From Algoriphagus aquaeductus (GTDB lineage: Bacteria > Bacteroidota > Bacteroidia > Cytophagales > Cyclobacteriaceae): a stretch of 64,000 nt of DNA. The stretch spans positions 310,001 through 374,000 of the forward strand of contig NZ_QKTX01000001.1 of the NCBI RefSeq assembly GCF_003253485.1, written 5' to 3'. Position 1 is the first letter of the stretch; each line of letters starts with the position of its first letter. The notes under the pieces were generated by a model. It searched no databases. It was not told where the DNA came from and worked only from the letters and a program-made list of their open reading frames with translations. Shown in pieces: positions 1 to 7,469 of the stretch. The translations under genes were made by a program, and so were the position numbers.

Positions 1-383
1 AAGGATTGCTGGTACCTGTGATCCGATTTGCAGATAGCTTGTCTCTTTCTCAGATTTCCAATCAGGCAAAGACTCTAGGAGGAAAAGCGAAAAACAAAGA
101 ACTTCAACCTAAAGATTGGGAAGGAAATACCTTTACCATTTCCAACTTGGGCATGTTTGGCATTGAAGAGTTTACCGCTATCATCAATCCGCCGGATGCC
201 TGTATCTTGGCCGTAGGTGGCATTAAAGAAACGGTGATCGTAAAAGACGGTCAGATGAGAATCGGAAATATCATGAAAGTTACCCTCAGCTGTGACCACA
301 GAGTAGTGGATGGAGCAGTGGGTTCGGCCTTCCTTCAGACGCTGAAAGGCTTGCTGGAAGATCCGGTTAGAATTCTGATCTAA
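1..383 (+). CDS. Dihydrolipoamide acyltransferase (E2), C-terminal part
   Basis: This is the 3' end of an E2 component of a 2-oxoacid dehydrogenase complex, most likely pyruvate dehydrogenase. The enzyme passes acyl groups from lipoyl-lysine to CoA. The reading frame is already open at the window edge (codons in phase from base 3), so the 5' part lies outside. The visible 126 residues are the end of the catalytic acyltransferase domain: FTISNLGMFGIEEFTAIINPP is followed by the active-site motif DHRVVDGA (the His and Asp of HxxxDG) and the typical ending LLEDPVRILI. No lipoyl or E1/E3-binding domain can be seen here. An intrinsic terminator follows at once, so this is the last gene of its unit. 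The choice between acetyl-, succinyl- and branched-chain E2 rests mainly on the pyruvate-type tail and is moderately sure. Confidence 0.9.
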   Translation, partial: GLLVPVIRFADSLSLSQISNQAKTLGGKAKNKELQPKDWEGNTFTISNLGMFGIEEFTAIINPPDACILAVGGIKETVIVKDGQMRIGNIMKVTLSCDHRVVDGAVGSAFLQTLKGLLEDPVRILI

Positions 384-395
384 AAAATACCTGTC

Positions 396-434
396 AAAAA
401 GTCCTGTCCCGATAGCTTCGGGACAGGACTTTTT
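396..434 (+). terminator. Intrinsic terminator after the E2 gene
   Basis: An 11-bp perfect GC-rich stem (401-411 with 419-429) closes an eight-base loop. It is flanked by A5 on the left and T5 on the right, so it could work in both directions. It starts 13 nt after the E2 stop codon. Confidence 0.9.
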
Positions 435-500
435 GCTTTTGTATGGTTCTTGTGTACTTTTTCAACAGAGCAGTTCAAATTTAAAAATCAAAAAATGTTC

Positions 501-556
501 GGAGTTCGAAGTTCCAGGTTGTTTTGGTTTAACCTTGAACTCTGAACCAGGAACTT
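501..556. repeat. Imperfect inverted repeat upstream of hslV
   Basis: Bases 509-520 can pair with 545-556 in 11 of 12 positions. An alternative nested pairing (AGTTC/GAACT and AGGTT/AACCT) uses part of the same arms. The block is built from variants of GTTC and AGGTT words. It lies 30 nt before hslV, after the E2 terminator. It may be an intergenic repeat or a structured 5' region; there is no proper T-tract for a terminator. Confidence 0.4.
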
Positions 557-586
557 TTTGAACAAAAAACTAATAGCTATCCAAAA

Positions 587-1129
587 ATGGAAAAAATCAA
601 ATCAACTACCGTCGTCGCAATCCGGCACAATGGAGAAGTAGTCATCGGAGCAGATGGGCAGGCGACTTTGGGAAATACAGTCGCCAAAAGTACCGTCAAA
701 AAAATACGTGTTTTGCAAGGTGGAAAGATTGTAACCGGATTTGCAGGGTCTACAGCGGATGCATTTACCCTGCTGGAAAAGTTTGAAGAAAAACTCAATT
801 CCTTCGGAAATAACATGAAGCGGGCAGCGGTCGAATTGGCCAAAGAATGGCGAATGGACCGCATGCTGAGCCGTTTGGAAGCGATGATGATCGTGGCGGA
901 CAAGGATGATATCCTGATTATTTCCGGTACCGGAGATGTGATCGAACCGGATATGGAGATCGCTACCATAGGTTCTGGAAGCATGTTTGCTCAGTCTGCT
1001 GCCAGAGCGATGAAGAAGTTTGCGCCTAATCTGACTGCTGAAGAAATGGTGCGTGAAAGCCTCCACATCGCTGCCGATGTCTGCATCTACACCAATCATA
1101 ATCTGGTGATCGAAAAAGTAAAAGCTTAA
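587..1129 (+). CDS. hslV: ATP-dependent protease peptidase subunit HslV
   Basis: HslV is the proteolytic chamber of the HslUV (ClpQY) protease, which degrades proteins unfolded by the HslU ATPase in the cytoplasm. The 180-residue length is normal. The start MEKIKS-TTVVAI places the catalytic N-terminal threonine (Thr7) after a short propeptide, and NGEVVIGADGQATLGN and GFAGSTADAFTLLEKFE are typical of the family. No hslU is next to it: the gene sits alone between the E2 gene and a TetR-like regulator, bounded by terminators on both sides, so HslU must be encoded elsewhere. Confidence 0.96.
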   Translation: MEKIKSTTVVAIRHNGEVVIGADGQATLGNTVAKSTVKKIRVLQGGKIVTGFAGSTADAFTLLEKFEEKLNSFGNNMKRAAVELAKEWRMDRMLSRLEAMMIVADKDDILIISGTGDVIEPDMEIATIGSGSMFAQSAARAMKKFAPNLTAEEMVRESLHIAADVCIYTNHNLVIEKVKA

Positions 1130-1151
1130 GCTGATAATCAAAATCCTAATC

Positions 1152-1180
1152 AAAGCCGGAAAAGAATTCCGGCTTTTTTT
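1152..1180 (+). terminator. Intrinsic terminator after hslV
   Basis: An eight-base stem (1152-1159 with 1169-1176, AAGCCGG/CCGGCTT core) is followed by a T-tract. It begins 22 nt after the hslV stop. Confidence 0.88.
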
Positions 1181-1239
1181 GCTTTTAGCAAAACCTGAAC
1201 CTGTGATTGGGTGTTATTTAGGTGATTTATCAGATTCCA

Positions 1240-1905
1240 ATGGAAACACCTACTGTCAAAAAGACAAGCAAAAAAGATTACCGCAAGCTGATTTTGGAAG
1301 GGTTTGCCAACCATGTTTTGGAACATGGCGCTCAGCCGTCCTCTGTATTCAAGTTTGCCAAAGAGTTGAAAATGAAAGAGGAGGAGTTTTATACTTACTT
1401 CACCTCTTTTGAAGCGATCAAATCGGCCATTTGGGTATCCATTTATGATACTACCCTTGAGGCAATTGAATCTCAGGAAGTATTCAAAGAATACAGTGCT
1501 CGGGAGAAGTTTCTCAGCTTCCTTTTTACCTGGATTGAGGAATTGAAGAAAAACCGATCTTACCTCCTGAGTTTGTATTCCGATAAAACCCAGTCGTTCA
1601 AGACTCTTCCTGCAGACACCAAAGAATTCAAGGAGAAGTTTAAAGACTTTGCCGGTGAGATCATTTTGGAAGGAAAAGAGACGCAGGAAATTGCAACAAG
1701 ACCTTTTATCACCGAAAAATACGATGAAGCCCTTTGGCTTCAAGTTGCATTTGTTTTCAGATACTGGCTTGATGATCGTAGCCCAAGATTTGAAAAGACA
1801 GATGCTGCCATCGAAAAATCCGTCAATTTGGCTTTTGACCTGATGGGAAAAAGCGCATTGGATACCTTCTTGGATTTCGCCAAGTTCCTCTACCAAAACA
1901 AATAA
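1240..1905 (+). CDS. TetR-like transcriptional regulator
   Basis: This is a 221-residue predicted DNA-binding regulator. The N-terminal part, about residues 10-55, has the TetR helix-turn-helix pattern (SSVFKFAKELKMKEEEFYTYF, then SFEAIKSAIW). The rest is helical and presumably forms the ligand and dimer domain. I chose ATG at 1240 (METPTVKK); a GTG at 1222 would add six residues without family support. The stop is 3 nt before the next ATG, so it is almost certainly co-transcribed with the ABC1-type kinase. The ligand is unknown. The HTH resemblance is good, but the C-terminal half is not diagnostic. Confidence 0.8.
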   Translation: METPTVKKTSKKDYRKLILEGFANHVLEHGAQPSSVFKFAKELKMKEEEFYTYFTSFEAIKSAIWVSIYDTTLEAIESQEVFKEYSAREKFLSFLFTWIEELKKNRSYLLSLYSDKTQSFKTLPADTKEFKEKFKDFAGEIILEGKETQEIATRPFITEKYDEALWLQVAFVFRYWLDDRSPRFEKTDAAIEKSVNLAFDLMGKSALDTFLDFAKFLYQNK

Positions 1906-1908
1906 TCC

Positions 1909-3228
1909 ATGTCTGGCAAAGTAAAAGAACAGGAAGCCATCCCGGTTTCCAAAGTGCAGCGGGCTGCCAAATTCATTTCCACTGGAGCAAAAGTAGGAGG
2001 GAACTACGTCAAGCATTACGCAAAAAAGATTGTCAATCCTTCTTTGGACAAGGAGGAACTGCACCAAAACAACGCTTCGGATATCTACAATTCTTTGAGT
2101 GAACTCAAAGGTTCTGCCTTGAAAGTGGCTCAAATGATGTCCATGGATAAAAATCTGCTTCCAAGAGCTTATCAGGATAAGTTTACGATGGCGCAGTATT
2201 CTGCTCCGCCCTTGTCCTATCCGCTCGTAGTGAAGACTTTTCAAAAGTATTTCAGCAAGACTCCCGAGCAGCTTTTTGACACCTTTACCCGATCCGCAGT
2301 CAATGCGGCTTCGATCGGTCAGGTGCACCAAGCAACCAAAAACGGCCAAACCCTCGCGGTGAAAATCCAATACCCCGGTGTGGCTGATTCGGTAAGCTCA
2401 GACCTCAAATTGGTTCGTCCTTTTGCGCTCAGACTTCTGAATATGAATGAAAAGGAACTTGATCACTACATGGAAGAAGTGGAGGAGAGGCTCGTCGAGG
2501 AGACGGATTATCATTTGGAAGTGGAACGGTCTCGGGAGATTTCTGAAGCCTGTTCACATATTCCAAATCTTCGATTTCCAAAGTATTACGACGTGTGGAG
2601 CTCAGAACGAATCATCACGATGGACTGGATTTCCGGTAAGCACATCAAAGAGTGGATGGAAACCAATCCCAATCAAACCATTAAAAATCAGGTAGGTCAG
2701 GCACTTTGGGATTTTTACCATCACCAAGTGCATAACCTGAAGCAGGTTCATGCTGATCCGCATCCGGGGAATTTCATTATCGAGCCGGATGGCACGTTGG
2801 GAATCATTGACTTTGGATGTGTGAAGGTCATTCCTGAGGACTTTTATCAAGGTTACTTTGCCCTGATCAAAAAGGAGCTAGTGATGAAAGAAGAGGAACT
2901 CAATCAGGTGTTCTATTCTTTGGACTTCATTTCGGATAAAGATACCGAAGAGGAGAAAACTTACTTCAAAGGAGTATTCAAGGAAATGATCTCCCTGTTG
3001 GGCAAGCCTTTCCATGTAGATCGGTTCGACTTTGCGGATGACAGTTATTTTGAGCAGATTTTCTTGTTGGGTGACCGAATCTCCAACGATAAGATGTTTA
3101 AAAAATCCCGACAGGCACGCGGTTCAAGACATGGCTTGTATATCAATAGAACCTACTTTGGGCTCTATAATCTGCTCAATCAGCTTCAGGCTGAAGTGGA
3201 TACGACCAAGCCCGATTGGTTGAAATGA
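1909..3228 (+). CDS. ABC1/AarF/UbiB-family atypical kinase
   Basis: This 439-residue protein belongs to the ABC1 (COQ8/ADCK/UbiB) atypical kinase family, which is linked to isoprenoid lipid and quinone biology. Family motifs appear in order: a KxGQ-like segment LKGSALKVAQMMS (Ala replaces the Gly), the alanine-rich nucleotide loop NAASIGQVHQA, the lysine in LAVKIQYPGV, the catalytic loop HADPHPGNF and the metal-binding IIDFGC. There is no obvious transmembrane helix at the C-terminus, unlike E. coli UbiB. The gene follows the TetR-like gene by 3 nt. The physiological substrate cannot be told from sequence. Confidence 0.9.
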   Translation: MSGKVKEQEAIPVSKVQRAAKFISTGAKVGGNYVKHYAKKIVNPSLDKEELHQNNASDIYNSLSELKGSALKVAQMMSMDKNLLPRAYQDKFTMAQYSAPPLSYPLVVKTFQKYFSKTPEQLFDTFTRSAVNAASIGQVHQATKNGQTLAVKIQYPGVADSVSSDLKLVRPFALRLLNMNEKELDHYMEEVEERLVEETDYHLEVERSREISEACSHIPNLRFPKYYDVWSSERIITMDWISGKHIKEWMETNPNQTIKNQVGQALWDFYHHQVHNLKQVHADPHPGNFIIEPDGTLGIIDFGCVKVIPEDFYQGYFALIKKELVMKEEELNQVFYSLDFISDKDTEEEKTYFKGVFKEMISLLGKPFHVDRFDFADDSYFEQIFLLGDRISNDKMFKKSRQARGSRHGLYINRTYFGLYNLLNQLQAEVDTTKPDWLK

Positions 3229-3250
3229 TCAGTTTAGAGAATAAGGAAAG

Positions 3251-3277
3251 TCCTCGATTTTATCGGGGATTTTTTTT
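3251..3277 (+). terminator. Intrinsic terminator after the ABC1 kinase gene
   Basis: A seven-base stem (3251-3257 with 3263-3269, one G-T pair) and a five-base loop are followed by T8. It lies 22 nt past the stop. Confidence 0.85.
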
Positions 3278-3302
3278 GGTTTAGTCAGTTGGTTAAAGAA
3301 AA

Positions 3303-3333
3303 TTGATATTTGTTTCCAAAAAGTGTAACTTTC
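3303..3333 (+). promoter_or_regulatory. Predicted Bacteroidota-type promoter of higBA
   Basis: TTG at 3303-3305 is separated by 20 nt from TAACTTTC at 3326-3333, close to the Bacteroidota -33 TTTG / -7 TAnnTTTG consensus. The GTG start of higB follows after 4 nt, so the 5' leader would be extremely short. Prediction only. Confidence 0.4.
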
Positions 3334-3337
3334 TTTA

Positions 3338-3643
3338 GTGAGAATCATATCCGAAAAAGTCCTCGTTGATTTTATTAAAAAACATCCGGATTCTAGGGCT
3401 TCCCTTGAAAAGTGGGTAGAGACGATAAAGATTTTAAAGTTGGAAAATCTTAATCAATTGAAGGGGATTTTTAGATCGGCTGATATACTTCCAAAGAATC
3501 GAGTTGTATTCAACATTGGAGGAAATAATTATAGGCTGATTACTGGTATTCATATAGCAAAACCTGGCAAACAGGATGTGGTGTTTACTATTTGGATAGG
3601 TACTCATGCAGAATATGACAAAATCGACGCAATTAACATTTGA
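3338..3643 (+). CDS. higB: HigB-type toxin (mRNA interferase)
   Basis: This 101-residue protein resembles the HigB toxin family, RelE-fold ribosome-dependent mRNA endonucleases. The resemblance to E. coli HigB is clear in VVFNIGGNNYRLIT (E. coli has VFNVGGNELRVV) and THAEYDKI (E. coli THKEYDFF). An N-terminal helix with a KHPDSRASLEKW-like segment is also typical. It starts with GTG. The antitoxin gene begins 6 nt after the stop, the usual toxin-first order of higBA. The pair sits between two terminator-bounded units, as expected for a mobile or selfish module. Expression is probably repressed by the HigA-HigB complex at the shared promoter. Confidence 0.88.
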   Translation: MRIISEKVLVDFIKKHPDSRASLEKWVETIKILKLENLNQLKGIFRSADILPKNRVVFNIGGNNYRLITGIHIAKPGKQDVVFTIWIGTHAEYDKIDAINI

Positions 3644-3649
3644 ATAGAC

Positions 3650-4036
3650 ATGGAAACTTTAGATAAACCAAAATTGAAAATTCTGGAAAACGATGCTGAA
3701 TATTATCAAGCATTAGAATACCTCAAGAGTTTGATTGATGAGGGACCAGTTCAGCCAGGAACTGAAGAGGAAAATTATCTTGAGGTCATGTCAGTTTTGG
3801 TTGAAAAATATGAGGAGGAAAAAGGATTTAAACTGGACTTTGATAAGTCAGATCCCATAGATTGGTTGAAATATTTTCTTGAAGAAAATGGTCTTCAGCA
3901 AAAAGACTTAATTCCGGCCTTAGGTCCATCCAGTAGAGTGTCTGAAATCATGAACAAAAAGCGGCCTTTAAGCCTGAAACAGATTAAAAATTTGAATCGG
4001 CAGTTTGGAATTCCAGTTCAGCTCCTCATTAAGTGA
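3650..4036 (+). CDS. higA: HigA-type antitoxin, HTH protein
   Basis: This 128-residue antitoxin would neutralise HigB and autorepress the operon. The C-terminal half closely follows E. coli-type HigA: LVEKYEEEKG, DPIDWLKYFLEENGLQQKDL, then RVSEIMNKKRPLSLKQI, which is the XRE-like recognition helix, and a final FGIPVQLLIK. The N-terminal 45 residues are acidic and probably wrap the toxin. It is directly downstream of higB. No terminator follows; instead there is an AT-rich palindromic element. Confidence 0.9.
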   Translation: METLDKPKLKILENDAEYYQALEYLKSLIDEGPVQPGTEEENYLEVMSVLVEKYEEEKGFKLDFDKSDPIDWLKYFLEENGLQQKDLIPALGPSSRVSEIMNKKRPLSLKQIKNLNRQFGIPVQLLIK

Positions 4037-4084
4037 AAGATGGGTTTTTAAAATGGATTGCCACCGTTGCCCCAAGTAGATTTT

Positions 4085-4197
4085 AACCATTAAGCAAGTG
4101 AAGAAAATTAAGAATTTCTTTTCTCAAAGGGAGAAAATTAGATTAACTTAAAATTCAAGATTTCCCTCCTCTTAATTTTATCAATTTCTTAAAGGTT
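4085..4197. repeat. AT-rich imperfect palindromic intergenic element
   Basis: The left arm 4085-4112 and the right arm 4171-4197 are imperfect reverse complements of each other (AACC, TTAAG and AAAATTAAG blocks align). A small internal hairpin is possible at 4120-4137 (TTTTCTC/GAGAAAA). Elements with AAGAAAATTAAG-like words are familiar between genes in Bacteroidota, which is recollection and not a search result. The block fills the convergent gap after higA. Confidence 0.5.
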
Positions 4198-4198
4198 A

Positions 4199-4226
4199 AA
4201 AAAAAAAGAGGCCGTTAGGCCCCTTT
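4199..4226 (-). terminator. Intrinsic terminator of the PQQ-type dehydrogenase gene
   Basis: Read on the minus strand, a nine-base stem (4218-4226 with 4205-4213, one G-T pair) with a TAAC loop is followed by a run of T. It starts 4 nt after the stop codon of the minus-strand gene. Confidence 0.85.
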
Positions 4227-4229
4227 AGT

Positions 4230-5417
4230 TTATTTGGAATAGGTCACCCGATAGATGCAGTTAGCCATATCGTCGGAGATCAGCAAGCTGCCGTCAGGCA
4301 ATTCCTGAACGTCCACAGGTCGGCCCCAAACATCTTGAGTAGCCGGGTTGAGCCAGCCTGAGGCAAATACTTCCTGTCCGGTCACTTTTCCACTGGCATC
4401 GATTTTTGCCAAAACGACTTCATAGCCCGACTTTTTGCTGCGGTTCCAACTGCCGTGTTTGGCGATGATTGCGTTGTTTTTAAAGGTTGTTGGGAACATT
4501 CCGCCTTGGTAAAAGCGCATGCCAAGCGGGGCGGTGTGGGCTCCCATTTTTGCCGCAGGAGCCACATAAGCAGAAGCCTCTTTTCCTTTGCTGCCAAATT
4601 CCGGATCTTTTACCGTACCGGCATGCCAGTACGGATAGCCGAAGTGTTGGCCTTTGGCAGTAGCTCGATTGAGTTCGCAGTCAGGCACATCATCACCCAT
4701 CATGTCGCGACCATTGTCTGTAAACCACAGCTCTTTGCTTTGCGGATGCCACGCAAACCCAACTGTATTTCTTACACCACTTGCATATACTTCGGGTTTT
4801 GATCCGGGCTTGCTTACATCCAATCGGGTGATGCTCGCGTAAATCGGATTTTCCTTTTCGCAGATATTGCAAGGGGCACCTACAGGCACATAAAGCATTC
4901 CATCAGGCCCAAAGGCGATGAATTTCCAGCCGTGATGCCCGTCAGTCGGGTAGCCATCGTAAACGACCTCAAATTTCGGAGCAGTCAGGTTGTTTTTGAT
5001 GTCTTTGAACCGAAGGATTCGGTTGACTTCGGCCACATAGAGATCTCCATTTTTGTAAGCCACACCATTGGGCATTCGAAGTCCTTCAGCCAAAATGAAC
5101 TTATAATCCGCTTTTCCATCGGCATTTTCATCGACTAGGGCATAGACATTTTTCTCCTGCCGGTTGCCGACAAAGACAATCCCATTGTCCGAGATGGCCA
5201 TCGAGCGGGCATTGGGTACATCTGCCGCCCAAACATCGATTTTGAAGCCTGCAGGAAGTTTGATCTGATTGAGTTTGACATCGGCTTTGGCACTTCGGAT
5301 GTCCTTTTTGTTATTCCCGTTGGAAGTTGACACGGGTGAGAGCTTTCCCTGGCAGCTGGCATTTAAAGAGAGAAATCCCAGTGCAAGGGAGAAAGCAAGA
5401 GGTTTGAGGTAATTCAT
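4230..5417 (-). CDS. PQQ-type sugar/sorbosone dehydrogenase-like beta-propeller protein
   Basis: This is a 395-residue exported protein of the PQQ-dependent glucose/L-sorbosone dehydrogenase superfamily, six-bladed propellers that oxidise sugars or aldehydes in the periplasm. Visible features are the N-terminal signal with Cys at SLNASC (possible lipoprotein, weak lipobox), LPAGFKIDVWAADVPNARSMA, LRMPNGVAYKNGDLYVAE, DGHHGWKFIAFGPDGMLYVPVGAPCN, GVRNTVGFAWHP and WFTDNGRDMMGDD. ATG at 5417 (MNYLKPL) gives a clean signal peptide; an upstream alternative adds 25 unlikely residues overlapping the ABC-F start. The substrate and even PQQ use are uncertain, because many homologues are uncharacterised. 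It diverges from the ABC-F gene. Confidence 0.85.
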   Translation of the reverse strand: MNYLKPLAFSLALGFLSLNASCQGKLSPVSTSNGNNKKDIRSAKADVKLNQIKLPAGFKIDVWAADVPNARSMAISDNGIVFVGNRQEKNVYALVDENADGKADYKFILAEGLRMPNGVAYKNGDLYVAEVNRILRFKDIKNNLTAPKFEVVYDGYPTDGHHGWKFIAFGPDGMLYVPVGAPCNICEKENPIYASITRLDVSKPGSKPEVYASGVRNTVGFAWHPQSKELWFTDNGRDMMGDDVPDCELNRATAKGQHFGYPYWHAGTVKDPEFGSKGKEASAYVAPAAKMGAHTAPLGMRFYQGGMFPTTFKNNAIIAKHGSWNRSKKSGYEVVLAKIDASGKVTGQEVFASGWLNPATQDVWGRPVDVQELPDGSLLISDDMANCIYRVTYSK

Positions 5418-5508
5418 GGGTTTGGGTTTTTTGTAAAAATAAGCTAATACTTCAGAGATTGTTTTGCCAGAGCAAGTGGATAAGCGGGGCAATGGTTATT
5501 TTTGCGCC

Positions 5509-7437
5509 ATGTTATCCATTAGCAACCTTTCCTATTTCATCGGCGGACGAGCTCTGTACGAAAATGCCAACCTTCATATCAAGCCCAAAGACAAAATCGG
5601 TCTGGTTGGTCAAAATGGTACCGGCAAATCCACCTTGCTTAAAATCATCAACGGAGATTACCAAGCCACCACAGGAGAGGTACAAAAAGCGAAAGATTGC
5701 ACGATCGGTTTTTTGAATCAGGATTTGCTTTCCTATCAGTCGGATGAAAGCATCTTGAATGTGGCCTTGGCAGCTTTTAAAGAGACCTTGGCCCTTCAGG
5801 ATGAAATCGATAAGGTACTCAAGCAAATGGAAACCGACTATTCGGAGGAAGTAATCAATAGGCTAGCGTATTTACAGGATCGATTTGAATCCAATGAAGG
5901 CTATACGATCAAAGCCAAAGCGGAAGAGGTGCTGGAAGGGATCGGTTTTCAAACGGCTGATCTCCAAAAGCCACTTCGTCAATTTTCAGGAGGTTGGAGA
6001 ATGCGGGTCATGCTTGCCAAACTACTCTTGGAAAAACCATCACTTTTGATGCTTGACGAACCGACCAACCACTTGGACTTACCTTCGATCCAGTGGGTGG
6101 AGAATTACCTGAAAAACTACGAAGGCGCGGTAGTAGTCGTATCTCACGATCAGACTTTTCTCGATAACTGTATCAGCACTACAGTCGAAGTAGCCAATCA
6201 GACACTGACTTCCTATCCGGGGAATTATTCTTTCTACAAAGAGGAGAAAAAGCTGCGCATGGAGCTTCAGCAAAATGCCTATGAGAATCAACAGCAGATG
6301 ATCAAGCAGACCGAGCGGTTCATTGAGCGATTCCGTGCCAAAGCCACCAAGTCCAATCAGGTCCAGTCCCGAATCAAAGCTTTGGACCGAATGGAACGGG
6401 TCCATGAGGTCGTCAATGATGAAGCGTTTGTCAATTTCAAGTTTAAATTTTCCCAGAAATCAGGGCGGGATGTGGTCGTGTTGGATCATGTGTCCAAGGC
6501 CTATGGAGATTTGGTAATTCTGAAAAATACCACTGCCCGAATCGAACGTGGAGACAAAATCGCACTAATAGGAGCTAACGGGAAAGGGAAATCTACTTTA
6601 CTGCGAATTATTGCCGGAACCGAGCAAATTCAAGGCAGCAGAACTGAAGGTCACAACGTGATCAAATCCTTTTTTGCGCAGCATCAGTTGGAAGCCTTGA
6701 CTTTGGACAATGAGATCATTCAGGAAATGTCGCAAGCGGGGAGCGGAAAAACCGAAATGGAGCTTCGTGGCGTTTTGGGCTGCTTTCTTTTTTCCAATGA
6801 GGAAGTCTACAAAAAGATCAAAGTCCTCTCAGGAGGAGAAAAATCTCGCGTGGCATTGGCAAAAACCCTGATTTCAGAAGCCAATTTTCTTCTGCTTGAT
6901 GAACCGACCAACCACTTGGATTTTCAGTCTGTGAATATCCTGATTCAGGCTTTGCAGCAGTATGAAGGTACTTTTATTACCGTGTCTCACGATCGTCATT
7001 TTATCAAAGGTGTGGCTAACAAAATCTGGTACATCGAGAATCACGAGATCAAAGAGTATCCGGGTACTTACGAAGAATATGAATTCTGGAGAAGTCAACA
7101 GACAGAGGTAAAGGCAGTTGCTCAGGTGGTTCAAAAAGTGGAGAAAAAGCCAATAGAAACTCCCAGAAATACGCCCGAAATCCAACAAGCCAAGCGTGAT
7201 CTCAGAAAACTGGAAGAGCAACTTTCAAAGATTGAGAAAGAGATTGAGTCTCTTGAGCTGCTGAAAAGGGAAACGGAAGAGAAAATGGCCGATCCGGAAA
7301 TCTATGCTGATGAATCCAAGGCTCAAAAAATCCAGGAAAGCTATCAGGATATCCAAAACAGCCTGTACGAGGCGAATGCCAAATGGGAAAACCTCGTTGA
7401 GGAGATTTCCAGACTTCAGGAAATCACTGCGGCTTAG
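5509..7437 (+). CDS. ABC-F family ATP-binding protein (Uup-like)
   Basis: This is a soluble 642-residue twin ATPase of the ABC-F class, whose members act on the ribosome rather than in transport. Two ATP cassettes are visible: Walker A GQNGTGKST with signature FSGGWRMR and Walker B LLMLDEPTNHLD, then Walker A GANGKGKST with signature LSGGEKSR and LLLDEPTNHLD. Between them lies the charged helical linker around the QTERFIERFRAKATKSNQVQSR segment. The last roughly 80 residues form a coiled coil (LRKLEEQLSKIEKEIESLE), as in Uup. ATG at 5509 begins the cassette directly; an upstream TTG would add 15 residues of non-family sequence. The next gene starts 32 nt after the stop. Confidence 0.93.
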   Translation: MLSISNLSYFIGGRALYENANLHIKPKDKIGLVGQNGTGKSTLLKIINGDYQATTGEVQKAKDCTIGFLNQDLLSYQSDESILNVALAAFKETLALQDEIDKVLKQMETDYSEEVINRLAYLQDRFESNEGYTIKAKAEEVLEGIGFQTADLQKPLRQFSGGWRMRVMLAKLLLEKPSLLMLDEPTNHLDLPSIQWVENYLKNYEGAVVVVSHDQTFLDNCISTTVEVANQTLTSYPGNYSFYKEEKKLRMELQQNAYENQQQMIKQTERFIERFRAKATKSNQVQSRIKALDRMERVHEVVNDEAFVNFKFKFSQKSGRDVVVLDHVSKAYGDLVILKNTTARIERGDKIALIGANGKGKSTLLRIIAGTEQIQGSRTEGHNVIKSFFAQHQLEALTLDNEIIQEMSQAGSGKTEMELRGVLGCFLFSNEEVYKKIKVLSGGEKSRVALAKTLISEANFLLLDEPTNHLDFQSVNILIQALQQYEGTFITVSHDRHFIKGVANKIWYIENHEIKEYPGTYEEYEFWRSQQTEVKAVAQVVQKVEKKPIETPRNTPEIQQAKRDLRKLEEQLSKIEKEIESLELLKRETEEKMADPEIYADESKAQKIQESYQDIQNSLYEANAKWENLVEEISRLQEITAA

Positions 7438-7469
7438 TTTTTGACCTATGCAGGACTTATCTTGAGGTT

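Noticed and set aside
1150-2370. 406-codon open frame on the minus strand
   Set aside because: It lies opposite the TetR-like and ABC1 kinase genes, both of which have clear family motifs. It has no recognisable motif and crosses their junction.
5464-5508. Upstream TTG start for the ABC-F gene
   Set aside because: It would add 15 residues outside the ABC-F fold and overlap the divergent gene's 5' region. ATG at 5509 begins at the cassette.
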